This document shows, piece by piece, positions 18,534 through 25,861 of a DNA stretch of 28,859 nucleotides (position 1 is its first letter; every line of letters begins with the position of its first letter). Source of the stretch: an uncultured Blautia sp. GTDB lineage: Bacteria > Bacillota > Clostridia > Lachnospirales > Lachnospiraceae. The notes beneath the pieces were generated by a model. The model saw nothing but the letters and a program-made list of their open reading frames with translations, had not been told where the DNA came from and made no database searches. The DNA is taken from assembly GCA_934358405.1 (NCBI GenBank), contig CAKRKL010000013.1, forward strand, positions 1 through 28,859, given 5' to 3'. The translations under genes and the position numbers were made by a program.

Positions 18534-19223
18534 TTACGCCTGGAAATAGTATCCCACACCCCATTTGGTGTGTACATATTTCGGCTCACTGGGATTCGCC
18601 TCAATTTTTTCTCTTAAACGTCGGATATGTACATCCACAGTACGGACATCACCCGGATACTCATATCCCCATACGATGTTAAGCAGGTTCTCACGACTGT
18701 ATACCTTGTTCGGATTGAACACCAGAAGCTCCAGCACATCAAATTCCTTGGCAGTCAGATTGATTTCCTTGCCTGCAATAAATACCCGGCGGCTTTCACA
18801 ATCCATCTTCAGATCTCCGGCTTCAATAGTCTTCGCCTTCTCCTTCTCCTCCTGATTGCTGCCTGCGCGGCGCATGATTGCCTTGATTCTCGCCTTTACC
18901 TCAAGAATATTAAACGGCTTGGTAATATAATCATCTGCTCCATATTCAAGACCAAGGATCTTATCCATATCCTCTCCCTTGGCGGTAAGCATTACAATAG
19001 GAACATTGGAAAATTCCCTGATCTGCTGACACACCTCAAAGCCGTCCATCTTAGGAAGCATAAGGTCAAGAAGAATAATGTCATATTTCTTCTCCTTCGC
19101 CATCTCCAGGGCTTCCTCTCCATCATAAGCACAATCGACTTCCATGCCGTCCTGCTCCAGACTGAATCGAATTCCCTTCACGATCAGTTTCTCATCATCT
19201 ACAACCAAAACTTTCCTGCTCAT
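18534..19223 (-). CDS. WalR/PhoP-like OmpR-family response regulator
   Basis: This is the DNA-binding partner of the adjacent kinase. The 229 residues have a receiver domain with VVDDEK (acidic pocket D9, D10), phosphoacceptor D53 in LLDLMLPKMDG, T80 and K102 in ITKPF. A winged-helix domain of the OmpR/PhoB type follows, with LTAKEFDVLELL, the recognition segment GDVRTVDVHIRRLREKIE and a C-terminal WGVGYYF. Similarity is closest in style to WalR (YycF) and PhoP. The ATG has GGGAG 7-8 nt upstream, inside the 12-nt gap after the comEA stop. Being between comEA and comEC, it may control this operon, but I see no direct evidence of a binding site. Confidence 0.94.
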   Translation of the reverse strand: MSRKVLVVDDEKLIVKGIRFSLEQDGMEVDCAYDGEEALEMAKEKKYDIILLDLMLPKMDGFEVCQQIREFSNVPIVMLTAKGEDMDKILGLEYGADDYITKPFNILEVKARIKAIMRRAGSNQEEKEKAKTIEAGDLKMDCESRRVFIAGKEINLTAKEFDVLELLVFNPNKVYSRENLLNIVWGYEYPGDVRTVDVHIRRLREKIEANPSEPKYVHTKWGVGYYFQA

Positions 19224-19235
19224 TCAGACTCTCCC

Positions 19236-19991
19236 TTATCCCACTGATATCTTATCTTTTATTTTGGAAAAGGTACCCTCTTTGATACCTTCTACATTCA
19301 TAATTTCTTCTACGGAGGTGAAGCCTCCATGTTCTTCTCTATATGCAATAATGGCTTCCGCCTTGGACTGCCCGATTCCACTTAAGGTACAAAGCTGCGA
19401 CGTATCTGCAGTATTCAGGTTAATGGCCAAATCACTTCCTGCCTCTTCAGCTGTACTGCTCTCTGGCCTCTCCACGTTGCCTGCATCTTGTGATTCACTA
19501 CCTTGCAGAGCTTCCGGTGCCTTTGCAGCAATAGCTTCCAGATGCTCAGCGATTTCTTCCTCTGTGGGAACATATATCTGCTGTCCATCCATAAGGCTTC
19601 TGGCTTTGTTCAGATAATTCTGCGCGGCTTCTGGCAAATATCCACCTGCAGCATCTACTGCCTGAAAAATACGGCTTCCTTCATCCAGTTCATATACTCC
19701 AGGATTTGCAACTGCGCCGCATATATCTACAAATATGGTCTGTGGAATCTGTGTCACCAGAGGAACGTCATCTCCTGAAACCGGATTATCAAGTTCTCCG
19801 AGGTCCGTCTGTTTTTCCCCAGTGCTGCCTGTGGCTTTGGCATTCTCTGTACCTTCGATACGATCTGTATCACCTGCAATTTCTTCCAGAAAAACATCCT
19901 CGCGGCTCGTACATCCTGTCATACATACTGCCGCCAAGACTGCAAATAAAGCTATCCGGATTCCACATATAAGCTTCTTTTTTCTTTCCAT
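19236..19991 (-). CDS. comEA: ComEA-like DNA-binding competence protein (SLBB plus helix-hairpin-helix)
   Basis: ComEA binds incoming double-stranded DNA at the outer face of the membrane and passes it to ComEC. The 251 residues contain an N-terminal hydrophobic segment (about 8-24), an acidic linker, an SLBB domain (about 86-143, with IFVDICGAVANPGVYEL and GQQIYVPT) and the C-terminal tandem helix-hairpin-helix domain (about 190-250, INLNTADTSQLCTLSGIG). The N-terminus ends in MTGC (24-27), which resembles a lipobox, so it may be a lipoprotein rather than the usual single-pass membrane protein. The ATG has AAAGGGG 7 nt upstream. A strong candidate promoter lies about 60-90 bp upstream, making comEA the first gene of the run leading through the two-component pair to comEC. 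Confidence 0.92.
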   Translation of the reverse strand: MERKKKLICGIRIALFAVLAAVCMTGCTSREDVFLEEIAGDTDRIEGTENAKATGSTGEKQTDLGELDNPVSGDDVPLVTQIPQTIFVDICGAVANPGVYELDEGSRIFQAVDAAGGYLPEAAQNYLNKARSLMDGQQIYVPTEEEIAEHLEAIAAKAPEALQGSESQDAGNVERPESSTAEEAGSDLAINLNTADTSQLCTLSGIGQSKAEAIIAYREEHGGFTSVEEIMNVEGIKEGTFSKIKDKISVG

Positions 19992-20050
19992 GCCGGTTCC
20001 CCTTTCCGCTTTTTGTCAAGGTTCCCCGCCACTCATGCTTTACCTCATCT

Positions 20051-20079
20051 ATTTTAACGAAACTTTACATTTTTTACAA
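20051..20079 (-). promoter_or_regulatory. Promoter of the comEA / two-component / gerMN / comEC operon
   Basis: On the minus strand, TTGTAA (20074-20079) and TAAAAT (20051-20056) are separated by 17 bp. It lies between the YdcZ-type gene and comEA. No clear terminator separates the YdcZ-type gene from it, so some read-through is possible. Confidence 0.65.
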
Positions 20080-20137
20080 TACCATTTCTAAATTTTATCA
20101 ACCTTTTATTTTTTTGACACTCATATCCTTTTTATCA

Positions 20138-20572
20138 TTATTTCTCCCATTTAAATATGACAATTCCTACAATTGCAATGGCCATGCCAAGCAGTCTGCG
20201 CCACTCAAAATCCACTTTTTCTACTCCGAATAAACCAAATAATTCTATTACATAAGCCACTGCCAGCTGGGAAATGACGATCAGCATGGCTGCTCTGGCA
20301 GGGCCTAAGCTTCCCATACTCTGGATCACTGTAATGGTGATAAAGGCACCGATCACACCTCCAAGCAGGGTATATTTATTCTCCACCTGCCACAGGGCTG
20401 CAATGCTGTCCCTTCCTGTAAAGATCCATGCCAGCACACAGACCGCAAATGCAGACAGCTGCACCCATCCGGTAGACACCCACAAGCTGGTCTGCTTGGT
20501 CACTTCCGTATTAAATACTCCCTGAATGCTCATCAATGCACCAGATATCAATGCCACAAGAATTCCCCACAT
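20138..20572 (-). CDS. DMT-superfamily small membrane protein (YdcZ/DUF606 type)
   Basis: This is a small multi-pass inner-membrane protein of the drug/metabolite transporter superfamily. It shows the YdcZ (DUF606) start WGILVALISGALMSIQGVFN, about five hydrophobic helices in 144 residues, the GGVIGAFITITVIQ segment and an ending IAIVGIVIFKWEK, all as in that family. The substrate is unknown. The frame is open 19 codons further (ATG at 20627-20629). The ATG at 20570-20572 is chosen because GGAGG is 6 nt upstream and the family normally starts at this residue. It is separated from the upstream DUF3169 remnant by a terminator. Half-size DMT proteins often work as dimers; a second copy is not seen here. 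Confidence 0.85.
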   Translation of the reverse strand: MWGILVALISGALMSIQGVFNTEVTKQTSLWVSTGWVQLSAFAVCVLAWIFTGRDSIAALWQVENKYTLLGGVIGAFITITVIQSMGSLGPARAAMLIVISQLAVAYVIELFGLFGVEKVDFEWRRLLGMAIAIVGIVIFKWEK

Positions 20573-20665
20573 ATAATACCTCCATAAGCGTCCTATACTT
20601 CCAGATTCTTTCTTTGATTCAATTAACATTCTGCCGTTTTCCCCAAAGATGCTCCCTTTCTTTGG

Positions 20666-20695
20666 AAGAAAAGGAGGTGCTCTTCCGGCACCTCC
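20666..20695 (-). terminator. Intrinsic terminator of the XRE/DUF3169 operon
   Basis: GGAGGTGC (20673-20680) and GCACCTCC (20688-20695) form an 8-bp GC-rich stem with a 7-nt loop. On the minus strand it is followed by TTTTCTT. It separates the DUF3169 gene from the YdcZ-type gene. Confidence 0.8.
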
Positions 20696-20729
20696 ACAAT
20701 AGTATTATATGTATTTTTCAAAGATTCAT

Positions 20730-21532
20730 TCACTTCGCAAGTTTTTCACTTTTTTTCGTAACACAGCAGTGACAATAATTAGATGACGATAAGATCCAGA
20801 GAAAAGCTGGGATGATAATAGCGAGAACTCCTGTATTCCATACCATATGAAGCAGCATAGCCACCAATGTGCAGACAGGAAGTACTTTTCCAGTCAGCAG
20901 GTAAGTCTTATAGCTTGCTTCGTAGATTTCTTCCTTCTCCGCTTCGTCACAGCTTGCGAGCCACTGCTCCTGGAATTTCATAGAAGTAGGGTCGCCTTTC
21001 TTCTCCGGATAAAGTCTCTGGACCAGCTTTACATAGCGAACCTGCCACAAACTAAAATATCCGACCAGTCCAAAAACACGACGATTTCTGCTAAAAACAT
21101 CCATGTCTCACCTGTGCTCTGGCTTTCAATATATTTCATAGAATATCCTGGTGAAATGATCAGCATCATAAGAACGGTTCCCACTGTACTTGCGATCATA
21201 CCCCAGCTGGAGGACACCTCAATGCGATACTGCAGTTCATGATATTCATCGTCCCCAGCATCCTGCATCTGTTTTCCCATTCTCTTCATCTTCCCATAAT
21301 TGGTCTCGCAGATCACAAGACAGATTGCACCGCAAATACATTCCAGCATTAATGCATGATCACGTACCGCAAAAAGAAAAGCATTCATTCCATGCCCGAT
21401 AACTGCTATATAATCCTCTCCGCTAAACGCTGTAACAAAACCAACAATTCCACCGACAACACCGCCTGCTGCCATGAGCAGTATCATCTTTAAATATGAA
21501 TTCATTTTCTTCTTAGATTTTCCCTTATTCAT
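20730..21532 (-). pseudogene. DUF3169-type membrane protein, split by a one-base frameshift
   Basis: Two overlapping open frames encode the two halves of one protein. The upstream part starts at ATG 21530-21532 (GGAGG 9 nt before it) with helices MILLMAAGGVVGGIVGFVTAF, a region ending CLVICETNYGKMKRMGKQM, and a third helix to SPGYSMKY. The downstream part, in the next frame, carries YPEKKGDPTSMKFQEQWL, SCDEAEKEEIYEASYKTY and two final helices, typical of the DUF3169 C-terminus. Adding one base to the five-A run at 21072-21076 (plus strand) joins them as EIVVFFGLVGYFSLWQVRY and gives 267 residues. The first ATG overlaps the XRE gene stop (ATGAATAA), so the two are translationally coupled. It may be a true mutation, a sequencing error at the homopolymer, or slippage; function is unknown. 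Confidence 0.75.
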
Positions 21533-21740
21533 CTTCTTCATCCTCCGCATAAATAAAAATATCTTCCACTGTCACCTGGCAGATCTTTGCCAGCTTCAGA
21601 GCCAGGGTTACTGACGGCGAGTAATCCCCGCGCTCAATAAGACTGATGGTCTGTCTGGATACTCCTGCAAGCTTCCCCATATCAGCCTGATTGATTCCCA
21701 GCCGCGCCCGGTATTCCTTCAAACGGTTCTCCAGTGCCAT
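21525..21740 (-). CDS. Small XRE-family (Cro/CI-type) transcriptional regulator
   Basis: This is a stand-alone helix-turn-helix repressor of 71 residues, starting ALENRLKEYRARLGINQADM after the initiator and containing the helix-turn-helix LAGVSRQTISLIERGDYSPS, then LALKLAKICQVTVEDIF and an acidic tail. The open frame continues upstream to 21842. The ATG at 21738-21740 is chosen because AAAGGA lies 6 nt before it and it removes residues that do not belong to the fold. It overlaps the DUF3169-type gene by 8 nt. The upstream region has a strong promoter covered by three phased inverted repeats, so it almost certainly represses itself. Small regulators of this type are commonly paired with a membrane protein gene; the inducer is unknown. 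Confidence 0.92.
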   Translation of the reverse strand: MALENRLKEYRARLGINQADMGKLAGVSRQTISLIERGDYSPSVTLALKLAKICQVTVEDIFIYAEDEEDE

Positions 21741-21802
21741 TTCTTTTCCTTTCTTCTGCCGCGGATGGCAGATTTCTCTTTCGTGTAAGCCGCACATAAG
21801 AA

Positions 21803-21820
21803 TGACTTGTTTCTTTGTCA
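21803..21820 (-). promoter_or_regulatory. Operator O3 (degenerate) of the XRE regulator
   Basis: The minus strand reads TGACAA-N6-AAGTCA, an imperfect copy of O1 and O2 with the same 18-bp geometry. Its centre is 21 bp from that of O2, two helical turns, so it faces the same side of the DNA. Confidence 0.55.
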
Positions 21821-21823
21821 TTT

Positions 21824-21841
21824 TGACAAGTATATTTGTCA
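21824..21841 (-). promoter_or_regulatory. Operator O2 of the XRE regulator
   Basis: A perfect inverted repeat TGACAA-N6-TTGTCA of 18 bp lies just downstream of the predicted transcript start of the XRE gene. Its half-sites are identical to those of O1. Confidence 0.75.
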
Positions 21842-21856
21842 TTTCATATTGTTGCT

Positions 21857-21885
21857 ATTGTAGCATTGACAACTTTACTTGTCAA
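21857..21885 (-). promoter_or_regulatory. Promoter of the XRE/DUF3169 operon
   Basis: On the minus strand, a perfect TTGACA (21880-21885) lies 17 bp from TACAAT (21857-21862), one of the best promoters in the window. The predicted start is near 21850. O1 covers the -35 and most of the spacer. Confidence 0.85.
21867..21884 (-). promoter_or_regulatory. Operator O1 of the XRE regulator, over the -35
   Basis: A perfect inverted repeat TGACAA-N6-TTGTCA overlaps the -35 and spacer of the XRE promoter. Its centre is 43 bp from that of O2, close to four helical turns. A protein bound here would exclude RNA polymerase. Confidence 0.78.
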
Positions 21886-21943
21886 CTGTATTTTTCCAAA
21901 ATAATTCCTTGTCTGAAAATTTATACCTCCTGCACAAAATTTC

Positions 21944-21957
21944 ATAGAAATTTCTAT
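21944..21957. repeat. 14-bp perfect palindrome between divergent XRE and DUF1292 genes
   Basis: ATAGAAATTTCTAT is a perfect palindrome about 40 bp upstream of the DUF1292 -10 box. It does not share half-sites with O1-O3. It may be a binding site for another regulator, or chance in AT-rich DNA. Confidence 0.4.
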
Positions 21958-21987
21958 ATTTTCCACCTATCCAATCCGCCCATCAGT

Positions 21988-21996
21988 TGGTATAAT
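21988..21996 (+). promoter_or_regulatory. Extended -10 promoter of the DUF1292 gene
   Basis: TGG followed directly by a perfect TATAAT (21991-21996) gives an extended -10, and no good -35 is visible 17 bp upstream. The predicted leader is about 50 nt. This promoter, the palindrome and the operators fill the 315-bp gap between the XRE and DUF1292 genes. Confidence 0.6.
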
Positions 21997-22055
21997 AAGT
22001 CCAACATCAGATGACTGTCGAACGTACGGACATTCATCACGAAAGGAGAAAAGAT

Positions 22056-22385
22056 ATGGCTGACGAAATGAACAAGAGCACACCAGTTGAAGAGGAAATT
22101 GAGATCATCACTCTCACTGACGAGAACGGAGAAGACATGGACTTTGAATTTCTGGATCAGATTGATTATGAAGGAAAGCGCTACGCAGTTCTTCTCCCGC
22201 CAATCGAGGACGTGGAAGGCGAAGAGGAAAACGAGGATGAGGAAGTTCTGATCCTTCAGGTCGAGGAAGGTGGAAATAACGAAGCAGAGAGCTACGTTTT
22301 TGTTGATGATGACGATATACTCTCCGCCGTTTTTGATATTTTCAAAGAGAAATTCAAAGACGAATTCGACTTCGCAGAAGAATAA
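22056..22385 (+). CDS. DUF1292 (YrzB/UPF0473) family acidic protein
   Basis: This is a small, very acidic protein of 109 residues. It has the family pattern EIITLTDENGEDMDFEFLD, then IDYEGKRYAVLLP and VLILQVEE, and ends with a D/E-rich tail DDDDILSAVFDIFKEKF. Members are widespread in Firmicutes, often beside ruvX (yqgF) and alaS, and have no settled function. Here the gene is alone, which is less usual. The frame is open from 22011, but the ATG at 22056 is chosen because AAAGGAG lies 7 nt upstream and the extra residues are not family-like. It is divergent from the XRE gene and ends at a strong two-way terminator before argD. Confidence 0.9.
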   Translation: MADEMNKSTPVEEEIEIITLTDENGEDMDFEFLDQIDYEGKRYAVLLPPIEDVEGEEENEDEEVLILQVEEGGNNEAESYVFVDDDDILSAVFDIFKEKFKDEFDFAEE

Positions 22386-22411
22386 GACTATCGAACCGGG
22401 TCTTTTCAGAC

Positions 22412-22464
22412 AAAAAAGATACCCCGAAAGCACATCAAAAACATGCTTTCAGAGTATCTTTTTT
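22412..22464. terminator. Bidirectional terminator between DUF1292 and argD
   Basis: AAAAAAGATAC (22412-22422) pairs with GTATCTTTTTT (22454-22464), and GAAAGCA (22426-22432) pairs with TGCTTTC (22444-22450), with a 3-nt internal mismatch. Each strand ends in a T-run, so it can stop both converging transcripts. Confidence 0.9.
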
Positions 22465-22506
22465 CATTGGCCAAGAAGAACTTCTGTGCCAAATTTTTAC
22501 TGTAAT

Positions 22507-23697
22507 TTATGCCAGACACTCATCCAGAATCTCTGCCATCTCATCAATATCTGCCTTTGTGATCACAAGAGGAGGCACAATACGAAGCACATCGCTTCCA
22601 GCAGAAATAACCAGAAGCTTCTTCTCCAGAGCTTTCTTTACAACCTCCCCAACCGGACGTCCCTGGATCACAATTCCCTGCATGAATCCCATGCCTCTTC
22701 TTGCAGCTGCACACTGGTGTTTTTCCACAAGCTCATCCAGTTTTTTCTCAAGATATGGAGTCAGCTCCTGCACATGAGTAAGAATCATATCCTTCTCGTA
22801 AATATCAAAAACCTTGCTTACAGCAGCACATACAAACGGATTTCCTCCATAAGTTGTGCCGTGATCTCCCGGCTTTAAAGAAGCCTGTGCAGCCTTTTTA
22901 TTCAGCACAAAAGCACCAACCGGGACACCGCATCCAAGTGCTTTTGCACAGGTCATAATATCCGGCTGAACACCGTATGCCTGCCATGCAAAATAGTATC
23001 CGGTACGTCCCATTCCGCACTGAATTTCATCCAGAATAAGGATAATATCCTTCTCATCGCACAGGGCACGAACTCCCTCCAAGAACTCTCTTTCTGCCGG
23101 ATAAATGCCGCCTTCTCCCTGTACCGTTTCCATAATAATGGCACAGGTTTTGTCTGTGATCTGTGCTTTTACGCTGTCCAAGTCATTAAAATCAGCGAAC
23201 TTAACGCCGCCCATTAAAGGCTCAAACGGCTCACGGTAATGGGCATTTCCAGTAACAGAAAGCGCGCCGATGGATCTTCCATGGAAAGAATGATTCATGG
23301 CAATGATCTCATGATCTGCATGGCCGTCACGCTCATATGCATATTTTTTTGCAGCCTTTAAAGCTCCCTCAATTGCTTCTGTTCCACTGTTTGTAAAAAA
23401 TGCTTTATCCATGCGGCTTGCATTTACAAGCTTAGCTCCGGCTTCAATAATCGGCTCATTATAATATAAATTTGAAATATGCATCAGCTTATCGATTTGT
23501 TCTTTCAGTGCTTCATCATATCCCGGATAATGATACCCAAGAGAATTCACAGCAATTCCAGCTGCGAAATCAAGGTACTCCTCTCCTTGTGAATCGTAAA
23601 GATGTACCCCTTCCCCGCGCTCAAATACAACCGGAAAACGATTATATGTATGAAGAATACTAGCCTCTGCTTCTTCCATCTGATTATTCATGTTCAT
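22507..23697 (-). CDS. argD: Acetylornithine aminotransferase
   Basis: ArgD is a PLP-dependent class III aminotransferase that converts N-acetylglutamate semialdehyde to N-acetylornithine. Family motifs are [35 protein letters not shown], the cofactor-side [13 protein letters not shown], the Schiff-base lysine in [15 protein letters not shown] and [13 protein letters not shown]. About 396 residues is the normal length. The frame is open to an ATG at 23713-23715, and ATGs at 23695-23697 and 23689-23691 are also possible. I chose 23697 because GGAGAG lies about 10 nt upstream and the protein then overlaps argB by only 14 nt. It is the last gene of argC-argJ-argB-argD and translation is probably coupled to argB. 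Confidence 0.95.
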   Translation of the reverse strand: MNMNNQMEEAEASILHTYNRFPVVFERGEGVHLYDSQGEEYLDFAAGIAVNSLGYHYPGYDEALKEQIDKLMHISNLYYNEPIIEAGAKLVNASRMDKAFFTNSGTEAIEGALKAAKKYAYERDGHADHEIIAMNHSFHGRSIGALSVTGNAHYREPFEPLMGGVKFADFNDLDSVKAQITDKTCAIIMETVQGEGGIYPAEREFLEGVRALCDEKDIILILDEIQCGMGRTGYYFAWQAYGVQPDIMTCAKALGCGVPVGAFVLNKKAAQASLKPGDHGTTYGGNPFVCAAVSKVFDIYEKDMILTHVQELTPYLEKKLDELVEKHQCAAARRGMGFMQGIVIQGRPVGEVVKKALEKKLLVISAGSDVLRIVPPLVITKADIDEMAEILDECLA

Positions 23698-24580
23698 TAT
23701 AATATTTCTCTCCATCTTCTCTTAAAATAGCTGTTCCAATACCTTTGTTTGTGAAAATTTCCAAAAGCAGACTATGCGGAATTCTTCCGTCTAAAATATG
23801 GACCCGATTGACCCCATGCTCAATTGCTTCAATGCAGTTATTCAGTTTTGGAATCATTCCGCCACCAACAAAGCCTGCTTCAATCAGCTTCTGGGCTTCC
23901 TGAATATGAAGCTCGGAAATAAGGGATGAGGGGTCATCTTTATCCTTATAAACACCTTCAATATCAGAAAGAAATGCAAGCTTTTCTGCATGAACAGCCT
24001 CTGCTATTGCACAGGCAGCATCATCTGCATTAATATTATAGCTTTGATAATTGTCATCAAATCCAATTGGAAAAACAATTGGAAGGAAATCTTTTTCCAG
24101 CAGATCATAAAGGATTTTAGGATTTACACTTGTAATATCACCGACAAATCCAATGTCCTCTCCATTAGAATATTTCTTTTTGCATTTAAGAAGTCCGCCA
24201 TCTTTTCCGCTGATACCAACAGCCTGCACACCAAGGGATTCCACATGAGTAACCAATTCTTTGTTTACCTTGGCAAGGACCATCTCGGCAATTTCCATAG
24301 TCTGGGCGTCTGTTACACGAAGTCCGTTAATAAACTTCGCTTCCATGCCTACTTTTCCAACCCATTTACTGATTTCCTTACCGCCGCCATGTACAATAAT
24401 CGGCTTGAAGCCAACCAGCTTCAGAAGAACCACATCCTTGATCACATTTGCTTTCAGTTCTTCATCCAGCATGGCACTTCCGCCATATTTTACTACCACA
24501 ATTTTACGGTTAAAACGCTGTATATAAGGAAGTGCCTCAATCAGCACCTCTGCCTTGTCCAGATATTTCTGATTTACCAT
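23684..24580 (-). CDS. argB: Acetylglutamate kinase, probably arginine-inhibited type
   Basis: ArgB phosphorylates N-acetylglutamate, the second step toward ornithine. It is an amino-acid-kinase fold protein of 298 residues with [10 protein letters not shown] (28-37), [31 protein letters not shown] and [12 protein letters not shown]. Before the first motif is an N-terminal segment of about 27 residues ([18 protein letters not shown]) that matches the extra N-helix of hexameric, arginine-feedback-inhibited kinases. Such kinases are expected where ArgJ recycles the acetyl group, because ArgB is then the committed step. The ATG lies 17 nt after the argJ stop, with GAGGGA upstream. argD overlaps its 3' end. 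Confidence 0.96.
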   Translation of the reverse strand: MVNQKYLDKAEVLIEALPYIQRFNRKIVVVKYGGSAMLDEELKANVIKDVVLLKLVGFKPIIVHGGGKEISKWVGKVGMEAKFINGLRVTDAQTMEIAEMVLAKVNKELVTHVESLGVQAVGISGKDGGLLKCKKKYSNGEDIGFVGDITSVNPKILYDLLEKDFLPIVFPIGFDDNYQSYNINADDAACAIAEAVHAEKLAFLSDIEGVYKDKDDPSSLISELHIQEAQKLIEAGFVGGGMIPKLNNCIEAIEHGVNRVHILDGRIPHSLLLEIFTNKGIGTAILREDGEKYYNEHE

Positions 24581-24597
24581 CTTTCTTTCCCTCTCTT

Positions 24598-25821
24598 TTA
24601 TGAACGATAATCTGCGTTGATCTTTACATAATCATAAGTAAGATCGCATCCCCATGCAGTAGCTGTGGCATCTCCCATTTTTACATCTGCAATGGCAGTT
24701 ACCTCATCCTCAGAGAGAATCTTAGTAGCTTCTGCTTCATCATATCCTGTTGAAACACCATTCTCGATGATCTTTAATTTACCTGCACGGCTTTCAAAAT
24801 ACAGATCAACCTTCTCAGGATCAAACTGTACTCCGGAATATCCCATTGCACATAAAATACGTCCCCAGTTTGCATCATGTCCATAAATTGCAGCCTTTGT
24901 AAGGGAAGATGTTACTACAGATTTACTAAGTGTAACTGCATCTTCTTTTGTTTTGGCGCCAAGAATCTTCACCTCAAAAAGCGCAGTCGCACCTTCTCCG
25001 TCACCTGCAATTTTCTTGGAAAGGCAGGTATTAATATAATTCAAAGCCTCCATAAATTTGTCATAATCGGCACCCTCTTCTTTGATTTCCGGGTTACCTG
25101 CCATACCATTTGCAAGTAAAAGAACGGTGTCATTTGTAGAGGTATCTCCATCAACAGAAACCATATTAAAGGTATCTTTAATGTTGGCGCTTAATGCCTT
25201 CTGGAGCATTTCTTTGGATATCGCAGCATCGGTTGTGACAAATCCAAGCATAGTACACATATTAGGATGAATCATTCCGGATCCCTTGCACATGCCTCCC
25301 ACTGTAACTGTTTTTCCACCAATCTCAATTTGTACTGCCACTTCTTTTTTCACTGTGTCAGTAGTCATAATTGCCTTTGCCGCTTCAGTTCCTGCCTCCA
25401 GAGACTCATCCAGCTTCGGTGCCATTGCCTTTACTCCATTCACAATACGGTCAATGGGAATCTGCATTCCAATAACACCTGTAGATGCAACCAGAACACT
25501 ATCTGAAGGAATTCCAAGAATTTCTGAAGCTGCATCTGCGGTTGCCTTGCAATATCCATATCCTTCTGCCCCTGTACATGCATTTGCAATACCACTGTTG
25601 CAGATTATAGCCTGTGCAGCCGGATGATTGTAGACCACATCCTGATCCCATTTCACAGGAGCTGCTTTCACCACATTTGTGGTAAATGTACCAGCTGCAA
25701 CACATGGAACTTCACTGTAAACCATAGCCATATCTGTACGGCCTTTATATTTGATTTCTGCAGCTGTTGCTGCCGCCTTGAAACCCTTTGCGGCTGTAAC
25801 GCCACCTGTAATTATCAACAT
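24598..25821 (-). CDS. argJ: Glutamate N-acetyltransferase / ornithine acetyltransferase
   Basis: ArgJ moves the acetyl group from N-acetylornithine to glutamate, producing ornithine and regenerating acetylglutamate; some members also use acetyl-CoA. The protein cuts itself into alpha and beta chains before a conserved threonine. The site is seen in [16 protein letters not shown], where the Thr after Cys is the nucleophile; most relatives have Ala rather than Cys there. The substrate region [14 protein letters not shown] is present. The frame is open to 25911, overlapping argC. The ATG at 25819-25821 is chosen because GAGGAGG lies 6 nt upstream and gives 407 residues with the usual [12 protein letters not shown] start. 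No argE is needed with this enzyme. Confidence 0.96.
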   Translation of the reverse strand: MLIITGGVTAAKGFKAAATAAEIKYKGRTDMAMVYSEVPCVAAGTFTTNVVKAAPVKWDQDVVYNHPAAQAIICNSGIANACTGAEGYGYCKATADAASEILGIPSDSVLVASTGVIGMQIPIDRIVNGVKAMAPKLDESLEAGTEAAKAIMTTDTVKKEVAVQIEIGGKTVTVGGMCKGSGMIHPNMCTMLGFVTTDAAISKEMLQKALSANIKDTFNMVSVDGDTSTNDTVLLLANGMAGNPEIKEEGADYDKFMEALNYINTCLSKKIAGDGEGATALFEVKILGAKTKEDAVTLSKSVVTSSLTKAAIYGHDANWGRILCAMGYSGVQFDPEKVDLYFESRAGKLKIIENGVSTGYDEAEATKILSEDEVTAIADVKMGDATATAWGCDLTYDYVKINADYRS

Positions 25822-25861
25822 AATTTTCCTCCTCGGCCCGGTTCGGGTAATTTCCTTTTTC

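Noticed and set aside
21060..21090. Programmed -1 frameshift as the normal way to make the DUF3169-type protein
   Set aside because: GTTTTTG is not a classical slippery heptamer, since the first base prevents full re-pairing, and I see no obvious downstream pseudoknot. A base loss or sequencing error is simpler, though slippage is kept as a check.
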